DNA of 64,000 bases from Toxonevra muliebris (lineage: Eukaryota > Arthropoda > Insecta > Diptera > Pallopteridae): assembly GCA_963691655.1 (NCBI GenBank), contig OY829328.1, positions 33,623,890 to 33,687,889 of the forward strand, read 5' to 3'. Positions 21,905 through 34,200 of the stretch are shown in pieces (position 1 is the first letter of the stretch; every line of letters begins with the position of its first letter). Both the position numbers and the translations under genes were made by a program. A model generated the notes under the pieces. It was not told where the DNA came from. It searched no databases and saw nothing but the letters and a program-made list of their open reading frames with translations.

Positions 21905-22455
21905 AAAGTTCGTTCTGGATTTGGCCGTCATTAGGCGCATACTCGGTCAACTATCGTATGTCTAATCAACAAATTCGAACGTTTTTGGCAACTTAGTGAA
22001 GTGAAGACCTCATTTAGCAAGTTCTGCTGAAAACATAGCCGCTGTAACTGCAAATGTGGAAGTAACCTCTGGTTTACCCATTCCAAGACTTTCGCAGGAA
22101 TATATTGCTTTATCCAACAACGTTGACCGACTTTTTTTTAACCTGAAGGTAATGCTCTGGCTGTGAATGGAAATTTATTTTTAACAAGATGGCGCTACAT
22201 GCCACACATGTCGCTTAATCTCACATTTAGGGAATTGTAATTGGTGGCCTAGATCGTGCAATTTAACATCACTTGTTTTTTCCTTTGGGGCTACGTTAAA
22301 TATAAAATCTATGTCGAAGCTATTATATGCGAAATAGAGCCACAGTTGTGGGAAAACTTTTTACAATATTTCCTCAAAAGGGCGACAGTCTCTAAGAAGA
22401 GCCGGGGTGGCTATTTGGAAGATATTGTATTTCATTCCATGGCTAAACGAAATAA
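21905..22455 (+). pseudogene. Mariner-superfamily transposase remnant
   Basis: Plus-strand blocks are SAENIAAVTANVEVTSGLPI (about 22027-22085, the DNA-binding/linker part of DDE_3 transposases annotated as mariner-like in insects), DGATCHTCRLISHLG (22187-22235, normally QQDGATCHTAR, with the second catalytic Asp), then an NWWPRSCNLT-like block (normally WPPRSCDLTPLD, the third Asp) and FFLWGYVKYKIYVEA (22268-22312). It ends FLKRATVSKKSRGGYLEDIV followed by FHS (to about 22440). The catalytic Asp in the DLT block reads Asn here. Parts are missing between 22140 and 22180, and no TIR was identified. An open frame persists at 22256-22504. Confidence 0.8.
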
Positions 22456-22504
22456 TCATCAAAGAGCTTTAGGAGAGACACCGTCAGATTCCAGTTACCT
22501 ATGA

Positions 22505-23440
22505 GATTAAGTTTTGTGAATGCAACTAGATTTTGCTGACACGCAATAGAATGAAACTTACAAGGTTGTTAGAGGAGCGGAGGTGCTAAGAACACATGGA
22601 AAATTTGAAAGCGACGTATAGAAATACATTGATTATATGGTTTATATGCAGTTAATAACATTGCAATAGATAAAGCAATCCCTTTTATTTTCATTAGATT
22701 TGCGTTAAAATTTAACGAAAATTACAGGAAAGAAAATTCATAAAAATTGAAACGTTAAAGAATAGAAACGATGCCCTTTCAAATTCGATTTGACAGCGGG
22801 TGTAAAATAAAACATTTAGCAAAAGCGTAAGAACTGAAAAAAAATTTGTGAAATTTTTTTCACAACAGTGGGTCGATATCATACAAAAACTGGACAAAAC
22901 AAAAATAGAAAGAGTTGTCAGAACTTAAAGAATCTGGTTTCTAAATGAATTATGCAAGTAGATGCCTACAAGTTTCGCAGATATAAATCTGAAATTGAAT
23001 ATATAGCTTTACAGTAAGTCATAGGGGCAAGATTTTACGATTCACAGCCCCCTGAACCCTTTCGCCTCCTCCCTTCTCCATCCCAAATTGGAAACATTTC
23101 AATACTTCATATTAATTCATTATTATAAATATTATCCATAATTCATATAATATTTTATTGTTATTGCAGGCATTTAATTATTTCGTTGCAGTTGGGATAT
23201 ATAATATTTCACAATTCGTTCTCCTTTTCAAGTAAAAAAAGCTAAGGCTTCTTGAGGTGGAAGCCGAACTAACTTACATTGTTGGGAAGAAAGTAGTTTT
23301 CTTATTTAGCTTGACCGTGTTAGAGAGGACGTACTCCCGTATACAACAAACGCAAAATCTTTTCTCTCTGATTTTTCAACCGCAATTGTGGAAGCATTAA
23401 CCGTTGAACCAATATTGTGATTTTGCTCCGCAGAGATTGG
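22505..23440. other. AT-rich DNA, no gene seen
   Basis: No motif recognised. A short G/C-richer stretch with CCCCCTGAACCCTTTCGCCT lies around 23048, without repeat structure. Confidence 0.4.
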
Positions 23441-23448
23441 TTTTTTTT

Positions 23449-23650
23449 TTACCGATTCAACATTCTGTTCCAGCCCAGAAGTTTTTTGTTAACGAAGCCA
23501 AGCAAATTTCGTATTTTTTGCTTAATTTCTTCTTCTTTTCCCAAACTCAGTTCATTGTTATTAATTTGTTTAAGAACCCAATCAAAAACAACAGCACTTT
23601 CACCACCACTGTTTTGCCAAACTTTAAGCATTTCTTCGTATTGAAATTCA
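23449..23650 (-). other. Unidentified coding-like segment
   Basis: The minus strand is open for 60 codons from an internal Met. It is charged and non-repetitive (MLKVWQNSGGESAVVFDWVL, then KQINNNELSLGKEEEIKQKI, then RNLLGFVNKKLLGWNRMLNR). In-frame sequence upstream (EFQYEE) extends it. Amino-acid composition is more protein-like than neighbouring random frames, with alternating hydrophobic and charged residues suggesting helices. I do not recognise the family. It could be an exon or a fragment of a transposon-encoded protein. Confidence 0.3.
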
Positions 23651-23699
23651 AATGTTCCCAGAAATTACGAATATCTTTAAATCGAACCAAAATGGGCTA

Positions 23700-25780
23700 A
23701 AGATTTTAATAACACATTATTCTAAATACTTTTGTTAATAATTTGCCATTTTCAACTTTTTGCAATCGCGTACACTACGAAAGTAATATTTCACAAAACA
23801 CAAATACAATTGTTAGGTTTCATACAAAATTACACATGAACAAAACATTGTACAACTGGACAACAACATACAATTATGAGAAAAGCAATATTAACCAATT
23901 ATTTAGTTAATCCTTAACTAATTTCTCCCATGTTTACATTTTATCTCTGTTTTAAAATTTAAAAAATATTTTTCCCAAATTTTTGTCAAAAATAAATTGT
24001 TGCTCATAAAATTCAATTTAATAATTTTTTTTCTATTTTGGGTATTCAGATTCCGAAAATCAATTCAACCAAAAACCAAAAAAAATCGGTTTTTGGACCA
24101 TAGTAGTTTGGTCAATTTACCTTCATGCAGTTACTTGTTGGCGCACAAAGCTCAATCAAGAATTTGGCTCTTGAATGCCAAGAATTAAAGAGCTGTAGAG
24201 CCCCACAAAAACAATTTGTTTGAAAAACTAGTTTTTCTTAATTTACGATTCATGTTTAAAATAATTGTGTTCTTAGAACAAAGTAGAATTCTTTGATTTT
24301 TGCCCTGTGTAAAATCGTGCATTGAAACTGTACGGTGGCAAGTCATGCCTAAGCTTAGACAACAGCAGTCTAGACAAAATAAATCAATAGGAATGTGTCC
24401 TTTTGCATAAAGTATTACTGGAAATAAAACAAAAAAAATGCGCGTGCTGTTGCATATACGGTTTGCTTTTTTTTTTCCTTTGGTATGAAGTTTTACGCTT
24501 TCTTGAAATTTATGCATTTCAATCAAATGTGCTCTAATTTTTTTGGGGGTTTTCGTGTGTGACAAAAATTTTTTAATTTTATATATTTTTATTCTTTTGG
24601 AATCGAAGTCAAGTCATTCAGTGTTATGCCAAAACATATTGAATATTCAAATAAAAAACCCTACTCTATACATAACTAATATCTGCTTGATACACACATA
24701 TTAGTAATATAACGGATGCGAATGTGGATATAAAAGGAAAATTAAAAATAAAGTTTACATCTTCAATGTATTAACTTTACTCAGAAAAATATACAAAATT
24801 CAGTTTCCTATTAAACTCATTTTGAAATTCTTTAAGTGAAAATATAGATCAACTTGATGTCAGTATTTATTGATGTATGAACATCAATACTGGGAAACTT
24901 TAAACCAAAAATGCGAAAGACCAATTTTCTATCATCTATAAAATCTATAAATAATTTTTTTTATATAAGAATTTTTTTTACTAGTTTTGCTAAAATTTTG
25001 ATTTATATTAAATTAGTTTATGATCTGTTTCCTAAAGTTGTCAGAAGATCTAAAAATTAATTTTTAAATCAGCAAAAAATTTTCGAATCGGAATTATTAA
25101 GAAAATATTTAAATCTTAAGTGATACTACTTTATTATGAAATCAGTACCAAAGTTCGCCAAGAAAGTTTTTTAAATTTGAATAAAACCCAAATAGGCATA
25201 TTACATTTCAAAGCTAGATTTTTTTTCCAAATTTGAATGACTTCCAAGATTGGATCAAAAACATACCTAAAAGCTTTAAAAGGTATATTGCAGTTTATGG
25301 TGAAACTAGTAAAAAAAAATTATAAAAATTGATTTCTAGATTTAATAAACGGTAAAAAAAAAGAAATAAAATTAGCATTTTTACATTTTTCTGATGATTG
25401 AGGATCGGATCGGGCACTGACATGGTATGAGATAAAAAGCTTTGAGTCAAACCAGTAAAAAATTCTTTTGAGACTTTATAGCAGGTTGAAAATGGGCAAT
25501 TACACAGTGTGACAAAAAAAAAAAAAAATTGCAGGCACTTTTATGGAGACCTAGCCAAATTGTCGGGCTAGTAATGCTAAGAAAAATGGTGTGACGGAAA
25601 TTTCCCATACACCCCCAAAATCACCTTTTATGGTCAAAAAACCGTTTTTGGGTAGGTTCATGTAAACAATCGCTCATAACTTTGCTTATTTTTATCCGAT
25701 TTACAATTTTTGTTCTTAGGGGAAAAATACGAAAACTGACGAGACTGCAGTTGAAAATATTTGCGATTTTTCGATTTCTT
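23700..25780. other. AT-rich DNA, no clear gene
   Basis: A minus-strand open frame at 24185-24565 (126 codons) has no recognisable motif and a composition similar to random frames here. A poly-A tract lies at about 25512-25530. Otherwise nothing seen. Confidence 0.4.
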
Positions 25781-25782
25781 AA

Positions 25783-26492
25783 TCATTTTTTCGGCTTGGA
25801 CGATGTTTTTTCGATACTATTACCTATTTTTCGGACTATTACCACGCCTACCTCTCATACAAATAAAACCGTGAAAAGGGTATAACTTGGTATATATTAT
25901 AGATATGATCTTGAAACTTTGTGTACTTATAAACATTATTATTGTCATATATTATTGCAAAAATGGAATAGATTGGATTATTACCACGCCCACCTCTCAT
26001 ATATGCGAAATTTTTAAAACTTTATATCTTGGACCCATTGCATATATAGTGATGAAATTACATATTTTGGTAAATAATGGCATTTCACAATTTTAAACTG
26101 ATTACTGAAACTTTGAATAATGAAGCGGGTCGGGACACAACCTTCTTTTGTTAGTAAAGGTTCAGTAAGAACACCGCCATAAGGTGAATGACCCCACCAG
26201 AAAATAGGAATCATTGAAAAACGTTTAAAAGACAAGAGCTCCATCAACATGCTTGCTGATTACTGCTAGTCGTTGAAATGAATCAAAGAGCACTCTGCAC
26301 TGTGCGCTGTACTGAATGATTATAAATAAAAAAATGTTCTTAAAATCCTAAAATTCACACAACTCCGTCAATTTTCACCCAAAAATGTCATTCAACACGG
26401 CATTAAACTTAATTTGAAAGTGTTTTGTCGCAAAAAATCTCTAAGCTCGAATAGTATCGTAAAAACATCGTCCAAGCCGAAAAAATGCTAAA
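25783..26492. repeat. Inverted repeat pair (about 40-bp arms)
   Basis: TTCGGCTTGGACGATGTTTT followed by TTCGATACTATT at about 25790-25822 recurs as reverse complement at 26450-26490. In between, the phrase ATTACCACGCC(T/C)ACCTCTCAT occurs twice in the same orientation (about 25838 and 25979). The arrangement suggests rearranged copies of one repeat. No coding region. Confidence 0.6.
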
Positions 26493-26899
26493 AAATATCT
26501 CTGTACCCCTTTTTTCAGTAGGTTTTTAGTACAAATGCTCCAAAAATTATTTAGTTTTGTAGATCAGAGACATAATTTTGAGTTTTTCCCGGAGAAAGTA
26601 TCACATTATTCTAAACCATTTACTCTCCATGAGCATTGTTAGAAAAAAATTTTCCAAGAACTCTCGAAAAAAAGAGTCCAGAGAAGAGGTGTAAAAATAT
26701 ATATTTTTTAACTTTTCACAACGAATAACCTTGGCTCAGATGTAAAAAATTTGGATTTCAAAACCGCACTGACCTTTAATTTCCTATGAAAACAAATAGC
26801 AGTCTATATGTGTCTTTTGATAAATTGATTTAATTGATAAAATTGAAGGAGGCTATCGTAACTTATCAACAAAAACTGGGGGGACTGAATGCCCGGCTT

Positions 26900-28491
26900 C
26901 AGTGGCGGTTCTAGGATTTGGGTTTAGGGAACGCTGATTTTACTAAATTAAAAGATAAAAATCAGACTCACTATCGACCAAAACCCAGACCTAAAAAAAT
27001 TTCGACCAAATTTCAAACTCAAATTCAAAAATTTTTTTTCAGATCGAAGTTCAAACAAAGAAAAGAATCAACTTCAGATCAAAAATTTAGATCAAAATGA
27101 GACCAAATTCAGATCAAAATCTTGATTATGACTTTTCTGGTGGAATTATATTGTTAAATGATCTATTTTGAGAAAACATTTTGAAGGAAATTTTAATTTC
27201 CTTTGACAAAAAAATTTAATGAAACAAATTTTTGGGTCATTTGTGGTCGAAACAAAAACACGAGAAAAAATTAAATTAAGATAACAGTTGATTTGAATAG
27301 CACTTTAAACGGATTTTCGATCTCATAACTCCATAACCAAGCACTTCATTTTTATGAAAAATTAAATACGTTCTTTAAGCTTATTGTACATTACTTAAAA
27401 TGTAAGTATATCTTAATTAGACCAAGAAACCAATACATTTTAAATTTCAACGAGATCCGTACACGCTTTCGGATACCGGGCAACAACTGGTTAATAAAAA
27501 ATAATGTTCAGACAACGAATCGGAATCGGAATAAAATTCAGGTCAAAACTCAAACTAAAAACCCAAAATTCAGACCGAATCAAAACCAAAATCAGTTTTA
27601 AAATTCATTCCAAAACTAAAAAAAAAAATTTAGACCACAACTCAGACAAATATTTCGACAAAACTTTAGGCCAAAAGGACACCAAATGCCGAACAAAAGG
27701 AACCCAAAATGCAGACCAAAAACTAGTGGAAATATCATATAAATATTTACATCAAAAAATTTTAACTTGAATTAAATAAAAGCTAAACCAAAATTCCAGA
27801 TGAATTCAGACCAAATTTTAAAACAAAATTCAGACCGATTTCGGACCGAAATCCAGACCAAAATAGTATCAAAATCAAGCCAATTCAGACGAAAATATTA
27901 ACCACAACTTAAACTAAAAGTTAGATTAAACTGAGGCTAAAAACAAATTAAAGCAACCAAAATTTAGACCAGAAATCAGATCAAAATTTTGACCGAAAAT
28001 GGATTAAAACTCAAACCAAATTCAAACTAAAATAAAACAAAATTCTGACTTGAAATCAAACCAGAATTCAGATCAAAAACGGGCAAAACGGAAAAGTTAA
28101 ACCAATATAAGATTAAAATTTAGTACAAAATTCAATCCAAAAACTAGACAATTATCAAGCTTTCTAAAAGTAAGACATTTAATAGCTTGCGTTGAAATTG
28201 TAGATTTAATGTAGTCTGAATGTATTTAGCAACCAGTTGCACTGTAACGTGCATCCTATTGGCACACCCAGAATGGCGGCTAATCAGAGTTGATTCAAAT
28301 ATCCGACCCCATTTTAATATTTATATTAAATTATTATAATTAAAATAAAATATAATGTAAAATAATATTTTAAATCCTAAAGTTTTTCGTTTGTTGAAAG
28401 TATTTACTTTTCTATAAAATTGAAGGATTATGGAGGGGGCTTCGGCCCCTATTACCCCCCATCCCCTTCCCCCCTTCTGGATACGCTACTG
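26900..28491. mobile_element. hAT-like non-autonomous element with perfect 8-bp duplication
   Basis: Ends CAGTGGCGGTTCTAGGATTT (left) and CAGTAGCGTATCCAGAAGGG (right, reverse complement) match the CAGNGGCG-type termini of hAT elements. They are flanked by an identical 8-bp CCCGGCTT at 26892-26899 and 28492-28499. The element is 1592 bp with no transposase. Its interior is largely degenerate CAGACCAAAA/ATTCAGATCAAA repeats (see separate entry), with a unique segment at 27120-27500. Confidence 0.88.
26945..28160. repeat. Degenerate CAGACCAAAATT tandem repeats
   Basis: Dozens of irregular copies of a word like ATTCAGACCAAAA (variants CAGATCAAAA, AGACCGAA, AAACTCAAACT) fill 26945-27110 and 27500-28160, separated by a non-repetitive stretch at 27120-27500. 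The unit length varies around 12-18 bp, so this is an old or diverging minisatellite inside the hAT-like element. The frames 26918-27100 and 27504-27770 are products of this repeat, not genes. Confidence 0.75.
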
Positions 28492-28499
28492 CCCGGCTT

Positions 28500-28700
28500 T
28501 AGTACAAACCAGTGAAAAAATCTCAAGCAAATCACAATTCACCAACCTCGTGATACTATCTAATACATGCATGAACGGTTTAACAAACTTCTTAAACTTA
28601 TCCGGATGGATGTGGTTCTCTCGTAAGCTCCAAAAACCTTACCTACAGCAACAATTAACTGAGGGTATGGTATCAAACAGTGGATAAGCACTGATTGGGC
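28500..28700. other. Flank of the hAT element, coding-like but unidentified
   Basis: Just right of the duplication both strands are open for a while. Plus gives SQFTNLVILSNTCMNGLTNF and minus gives ENHIHPDKFKKFVKPFMHVL. G+C is higher than around it. I cannot identify it. It might be the target gene fragment or repeat into which the hAT element jumped. Confidence 0.25.
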
Positions 28701-29930
28701 TTGTGGCTCACACCATCACTTTAATCAGCTAACCAACCAAGCAAGCTAGTCCCAGGAAATATATGAAAAAATAGAAAAAACATTTATGGTTTTGAATAAT
28801 AAGTTGTAGAAAATTTTCTTTATATTTTATAATTCTTTATTGAAATTATAACCACAAATACCATACAATGTCTTTAAAACACGATTAAGGTGAATACACA
28901 ATAAAACACAAGTGTATGCAAATATGAAAATGTATTTAAAATGTATGTATGTAACTATGTATAGGTTTTATAAACAAATGCATGTACAAAGAAACGAAGT
29001 ACAACTGCATTTATAAATAAACAAATAGAAATGCAAATACAGTTGTGCAGATATATCTATGTATGCATGCACGTTTGTATACTTGTATGTATGTATGTAT
29101 GCAAAGTATCTAATGCAGGAAGGTACCTCATAATAAACGTATCAAAATGAAAAAGACAAAATAAGTTGAGTGCAATGAGAAAGCTAGAAATTGCATGCTA
29201 TGCTATTATCGCATACACACATATGCAACTGCATGTTAACATACATATATACACATACGCAAATATATATGTATGCAAAAACATACATATGCTAGTAGTT
29301 GGTTTTGTTATTCGTTCTGGTAACTATATATATAAATAAATCTATACTTATAAATATGTAAGTACAAAACATGTTATTGCTTTAGTATAATCTTATAAAA
29401 TTTAATGTGACGATTTTGTTAAAATAAAATTCGCAAATACATACAAATGGTATATAACCAGTTGCTGCAGATACTGCAACCGGTATAGTATATAGTCGTA
29501 CAAAAACAACAAATCGTTTTTATATTTTCATCATACAAAAGTAGTTGACTTTGCATTGCAATTCCCTTTTGATATTGGTTTGCGATAATATGGTCGCATA
29601 TGCTTCATTTACTTAATTTAGTTATTTACATACACGTACGTGCACAGTAGGTAATGCGATTATTATTAAATATTATGAGAATTGTTAATATTGGAGAATT
29701 TCATAGTCTTGAAAATTACTTTGTGCATATTTAAAGTTAGAATTTATAAAAGAAATATATTTATATGTTATGAGATGTATAGAAAAAGATATAGTAGTTA
29801 TAAAAAAATATGCATACAAGCACTCACTAGTTGTAGTTTGAAGCTAAGCATAGGTTGGGTGGTTCCTTCAAGTATTGTATTGCGCTATAAGGTTAAACAT
29901 AAAAAATGCATTTAATTCAATACAATTGTT
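28700..29930. other. AT-rich DNA with TATG/CATA microsatellites
   Basis: Tracts such as TGTATGTATGTATGTATGCA at about 29083-29102, and many ATACATA/CATATG words between 28910 and 29310. No gene recognised. Confidence 0.5.
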
Positions 29931-29937
29931 GAATATA

Positions 29938-30250
29938 ATGGCAACACTGAAGGGTTTGAAAGTGCAAGAGTATCTTATAAATATACTTGCAGATTGCATT
30001 GACAATAAATAGACTGATACAATATGATACAAAATAATGTGTCAGAGAGTACTATGGTACAGGAAAAGTGCTAAGTGCAAGCCATTATTTGGACCTCTAC
30101 TCTGGAATGTAATGCACGATGGTGTACCACGCCACATAACTTTCCTGTCTCTACTCTCTTCTACTGGTTCTATCCTTGGGTATAGCACAATGGTCCTCGT
30201 TGACTTTGGTTAAGTCCAGCCCACCCACAACTCTAAACTCTAAGTACCAC
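29938..30250 (+). pseudogene. R1-clade-like LINE reverse transcriptase fragment
   Basis: The plus strand gives GLKVQEYLINILADCIDNK (about 29957-30012) and then, after damage, KPLFGPLLWNVMHDGVPRHI (30078-30138). In R1-type RTs this reads GVPQGSVLGPLLWN..YDGVL, just before the catalytic YADD box. The YADD box itself is not recognisable downstream. The fragment is about 300 bp, truncated on both sides. It resembles the corresponding part of the longer R1-like copy at 42.8-42.9 kb, so both probably derive from related elements. Confidence 0.7.
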
Positions 30251-31506
30251 GCCTTTGGACTTTGGGGACCACATTATAATGAAATTCTTTCCAAACTTCT
30301 CCGAAAATCTTTTATTCAGATAGTGAAAAATTTTTTTCAATTAGTGGATCAAAGTCTGGTTGAACAAAAAATATAGCCACTTTCTTTGAAGCAACATCTT
30401 TAATTCACTTGTATGATTAGCTTAAAATCTGACTCACTGATTTTGCCGTTAGTGTTCTATTTTACATTTTCAATTTTGCTTCTATCGGCTGTGAATTATA
30501 GAAAGTGGAAAATAAAGAATTCCAGCAGTGAATTGTGATTGATGTATAACTATTGAGAAAGATGTGATGAGCATAACTAAAAAGCATCCAAACATCTCCA
30601 AATGTGCTATTCCTTGGTCTTTCATTACAGAAGGGACGATTAACTCAGAAATTTATATAAATAAATTTTTGTAGAAGAGACACTATTGTGTCCGGTGATG
30701 TTTTAGTTTGACAATCTGATGGAAAGAGATTGGTACCTATTAAATTTTCTAGAACTGAAAAACTCTAAAATCAAAGCACAAAGCACAAACTTCACTGCGG
30801 CGAACAAGCTTCAGTTGTGCAATATGAAGCGAATACAAATAAAATCTATCGAAAAGAAGATATCCAAACTTGGTACCAAAAGCCCATATTAAAAGTAGGT
30901 ACCTACTATTATATTGATGTGTAAATTAATTTATTTTATATTAAATATTTTTAACTGATAAGTAAAAAAAGTAAAAGAAATATAAAAAACGGTTAAACAT
31001 TTTTCTCAATGCCTTCTATAGTTTCGGAGATATTCGCATCAAAATTTAAATTTTCATATACATAGAAAAAAACATTTAATTTTATAGAATACCAAAATTG
31101 CATAAGAGGGGGAGGGCGTGCTGTTTAAATGACATATGCTACATACCCGCTGACATTTACCAAGGCGGTATTGTCTCTGTTGGTATTTGGCTTTAGCGTT
31201 AATGTTTTTACTGTTGTGAACAGCTGCCATTTCCTGAATCACATTTATAAAATTCCGAAACGTAATCATATTCTAATCACCGACATCCACCACACACACG
31301 CATACCACCACATGTTGTGTGACCATTAAGGTCAACAACAAAATTATGTTTCTCACACAAATTTCATATCCAGGACGCCTGACATTTGTACATATGTTTC
31401 GAAGTTGCACATCATGGCAGAAGTGCGCCACATCATTACATTGCGCCCATAAGCACTCAAATATTTTATACACAAATATATACATACATACATATATCCA
31501 AGTGCA
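30251..31506. other. No gene recognised
   Basis: AT-rich sequence. A CATACATACATATA tract lies at about 31483-31497. Overlapping frames around 31054-31635 on both strands have no recognisable motif and are likely shadows. Confidence 0.4.
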
Positions 31507-31917
31507 TACCCAACGGGCGCGATTGTCAGCAGCTCGCCTGAGGAGTATAAGGTCAGCACTTGTTGTTTTTGTTTTGTTAACGAACACTTGCTGCCGAAAA
31601 GCAATCGTTTCCGAATCAAACGACGACAAGATCACCGTAATTTAAAATAACAAAACTGCTGACGCAAAGATTTCGTGAGAGGTCTTTTGAAGCATTTCGA
31701 AAAGAAGAAGAAGAATATTGTAGAGCAGGGTAGTGGAAAAAAGCGAACGAACTGCTGATCCAAAGATCTCATGAGAGGTCTTTCGAAGCAATCCATAAGG
31801 AGTGTAAAACGGAGTGCTTTTTTCCAATGAAATGCAATATTAAAAACGTAATGGTGTGTCATACGGAGAAGAAGCACTCCGAAAGGCCTTTTAGAGTGCT
31901 TTTTTCCCCGTTGGGTA
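31507..31917. mobile_element. Small TIR element with TACCCAACGGG ends
   Basis: TACCCAACGGG at 31507 and its complement CCGTTGGGTA ending at 31917 bound a 411-bp unit. The right end continues GAAAAAAGCACTC inward. A 96-bp internal near-duplication is present (31654 and 31750). No target duplication was obvious. Related ends occur at 36844-37471. Confidence 0.6.
31654..31845. repeat. Two imperfect tandem copies, period 96 bp
   Basis: AACTGCTGACGCAAAGATTT at 31654 and AACTGCTGATCCAAAGATCT at 31750 both continue with GAGAGGTCTTT(T/C)GAAGCA. The second halves diverge. The unit lies within the TACCCAACGGG element. Confidence 0.75.
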
Positions 31918-32866
31918 CCTACAAACAAATATTGCCGTCGTATGCGTGTGGGTGTTTTAGTGTGTAATTGTGGCACCATCAGCTGCGCTTTCACTGTCAT
32001 CAGTGCGATGGAGTACTTAAGGTCTTTACCGACATACTATAGCGCTAGAGATACATTCAATTCGCTTTTGGATTGTAAATCTGTATATGTGTGTGTTTGT
32101 GTCTGATTTAAGCCAATGTATGTGTTGAGGCAACTTTGATTTAGCTGATGGTGGTAATAGATAGGTATCCGGTCACACAATCAAATGCTGCTGCGGCTTT
32201 AATCTTATAAATACAATTACATACATTTCTGCTACTTCTATGCACTGCTCCTGTTGCTGCTGCATTGATAGTATCGAATTGTTTATGAAGCGTTAGATCG
32301 TAATGCAGTGAAATTAATATTGGGTAATCTGTGAATGCCCCTTTAGAAGCTCATTTGCAATAAAATAATTCAATGGGCATGTGTACGTGTAGATAATAAA
32401 CTTAAGTCGTCTATTAAAATTTCTGAATTTGCTGTTTATTTGGGAGAAATGCTAATTGTGTGTTGTATCGAATAACATAAATACAGTAAATTTGTAGGTA
32501 TAATTAAGCAATGTAGAAAAATTAAGTATATAATTTAAAGGGTAATGGCATGAATGATTTCTATAATTTAAAATCAATCAGTTTGAAATAGTATGTAGGC
32601 GTTGTCTTTCATCGTAGCTAAGAATACCCAAAAATGGACAGTTTGCTCAAAAATGCCGTAGGAACAACATGACTTTTGCTGGCTCGTTTTACAATTTTAT
32701 AAAAGCTATAAAAAACGTAGAAAATGTTTACGGTGAAACATTTCAGAAATGAAGAGTTTCAAGGATCAGATTGATGGAGTACACCATTTAGCAAATATTT
32801 GCTATTAAAGCGCCGTTGAATGTTTCGAAATTATGAATTCCAATGCAAATGAGTGCCTAAAAAATA
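31918..32866. other. No gene recognised
   Basis: AT-rich with some GTGTGT runs near 32085-32100. Nothing else identified. The final TA (32865-32866) flanks the next element. Confidence 0.4.
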
Positions 32867-33399
32867 GTGACTAAAAAATAAAATTAAAAAAAAAAATTTT
32901 GTAAAATATTATTTTTCTTCTTTGTTATAAACAATTAAGCTGTTCTTTTAAACCGATATTTTTATTGAATGGCTTGATAAAAATTCTTGGCTCAAATTAA
33001 TTATAAATGATGGCTTTAGAAAATATTAAAAGTTATTAACAATTATTTAAATATTTTAATCTCCCCTACTGTCGATGCTTGACTTGTGCGGCTCCACAGT
33101 TCTTGATAAACGTCTGAATACGTAACTTAATTCGGTTAGAACATTTCCACGTCTCAGAACTATAGTATAAAATAGATTTCACATTTGAATTGAAGATTCG
33201 TAACTTCGTTCCCAGTGCAATTTGGTTTGACTTCCAAATATTACTTAGCAAGCCGAAGGCAGATTTAGCCTTATTAACTCTGACACTGACATCTTTATCG
33301 GTACCACTTTTTTGACACAACGCTCCCCAGGTACGTAAAACATTGCACACGCTCGGTATCTTCATCTTCGAGTTTAAGATTAGGAGATGTGATACTGCA

Positions 33400-34200
33400 A
33401 TACCCGCTGTTCATAAACTTGGTTGTCTTAATGCTGATCTCCAAACGGGCTCTCCTGCTCTCCTGTCTTAAGCTGTACTAAATTTGAATGCAAATCACTT
33501 AATTTGTGACTCATTAAACACACATCGTCCGCATATTCAAGATCTTCGAGTTGCGTAAAAGGAGTCCACTGCATGCCACGTTTACCACCTAATGTTGAGC
33601 ACATAACCTCGTCAAGAGCGAGTATAAATAACAAAGGAGATAGAATAAAGCCTTGTCGTACACCCGTATTAACTTCAAAAGGGTCCAATAGCATTCCATT
33701 ATGCAGCACACGACAGCTAAAGCCATTATACATAGCCACCTAACTATGTTTACGATTTTACCCGGTAAGCCTCTTCTAAGTAGAGTTTCCCAGATCTAAG
33801 CTCTGCTGATACTGTCAAACGCCTTTTTAAAATCGATGAATGCGGCATAGGTATATTGATGTGCGAAACTCGTTACATTGATCCAATATAATTCGTACGG
33901 TATTTATCAAATCCACACACGATCGACCCGGTCGAAATCCATATTGATTTTCACGCATGCTCTTCTCTGCCGCTTCTAATATGCGACCCAGAACGATTTT
34001 AGTAAGAATTTTACTAAGGATCGGCGGTAGTGTAATGCCACGGTAGTTATCGCAATCAGAGTAATCCCCCTTCTTTGGGATTTTATCAAGTATTCCTTCA
34101 TTCCAAGAGATAGGAATAACCTTGTCCTTGTTAATATTGGAAGCCATATGTTTGCTATCAGCCCTGGATCGCATTTCAAGAACTCTGCGCAAATGTTATC
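33400..34200 (-). pseudogene. LINE reverse transcriptase domain, frameshifted
   Basis: Frames on the minus strand give SWNEGILDKIPKKGDYSDCD, NYRGITLPPILSKILTKIV and ENQYGFRPGRSCVDLINTVR (34190-33870). After a break come GFSCRVLHNGMLLDPFEVNT, GVRQGFILSPLLFILALDEV, and LEDLEYADDVCLMSHKLSDL (33739-33460), with an intact YADD catalytic box. FRPGRS and GVRQG..LSPLLF are standard LINE RT motifs 2-4. The block between FRTSIYL and GFSCRV, including the D..KAFDSV motif with the first catalytic Asp, is frame-disrupted. Confidence 0.85.

Noticed and set aside
24185..24565. 126-codon minus frame
   Set aside because: Longest unassigned frame in the region but with no motif, and composition like random AT-rich frames.
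26918..27770. Lys/Gln-rich frames as possible genes
   Set aside because: They follow the CAGACCAAAA minisatellite.
31273..31645. Long overlapping frames on both strands near 31.3-31.6 kb
   Set aside because: Both strands open with no motif; partly within a TIR element and simple repeats.
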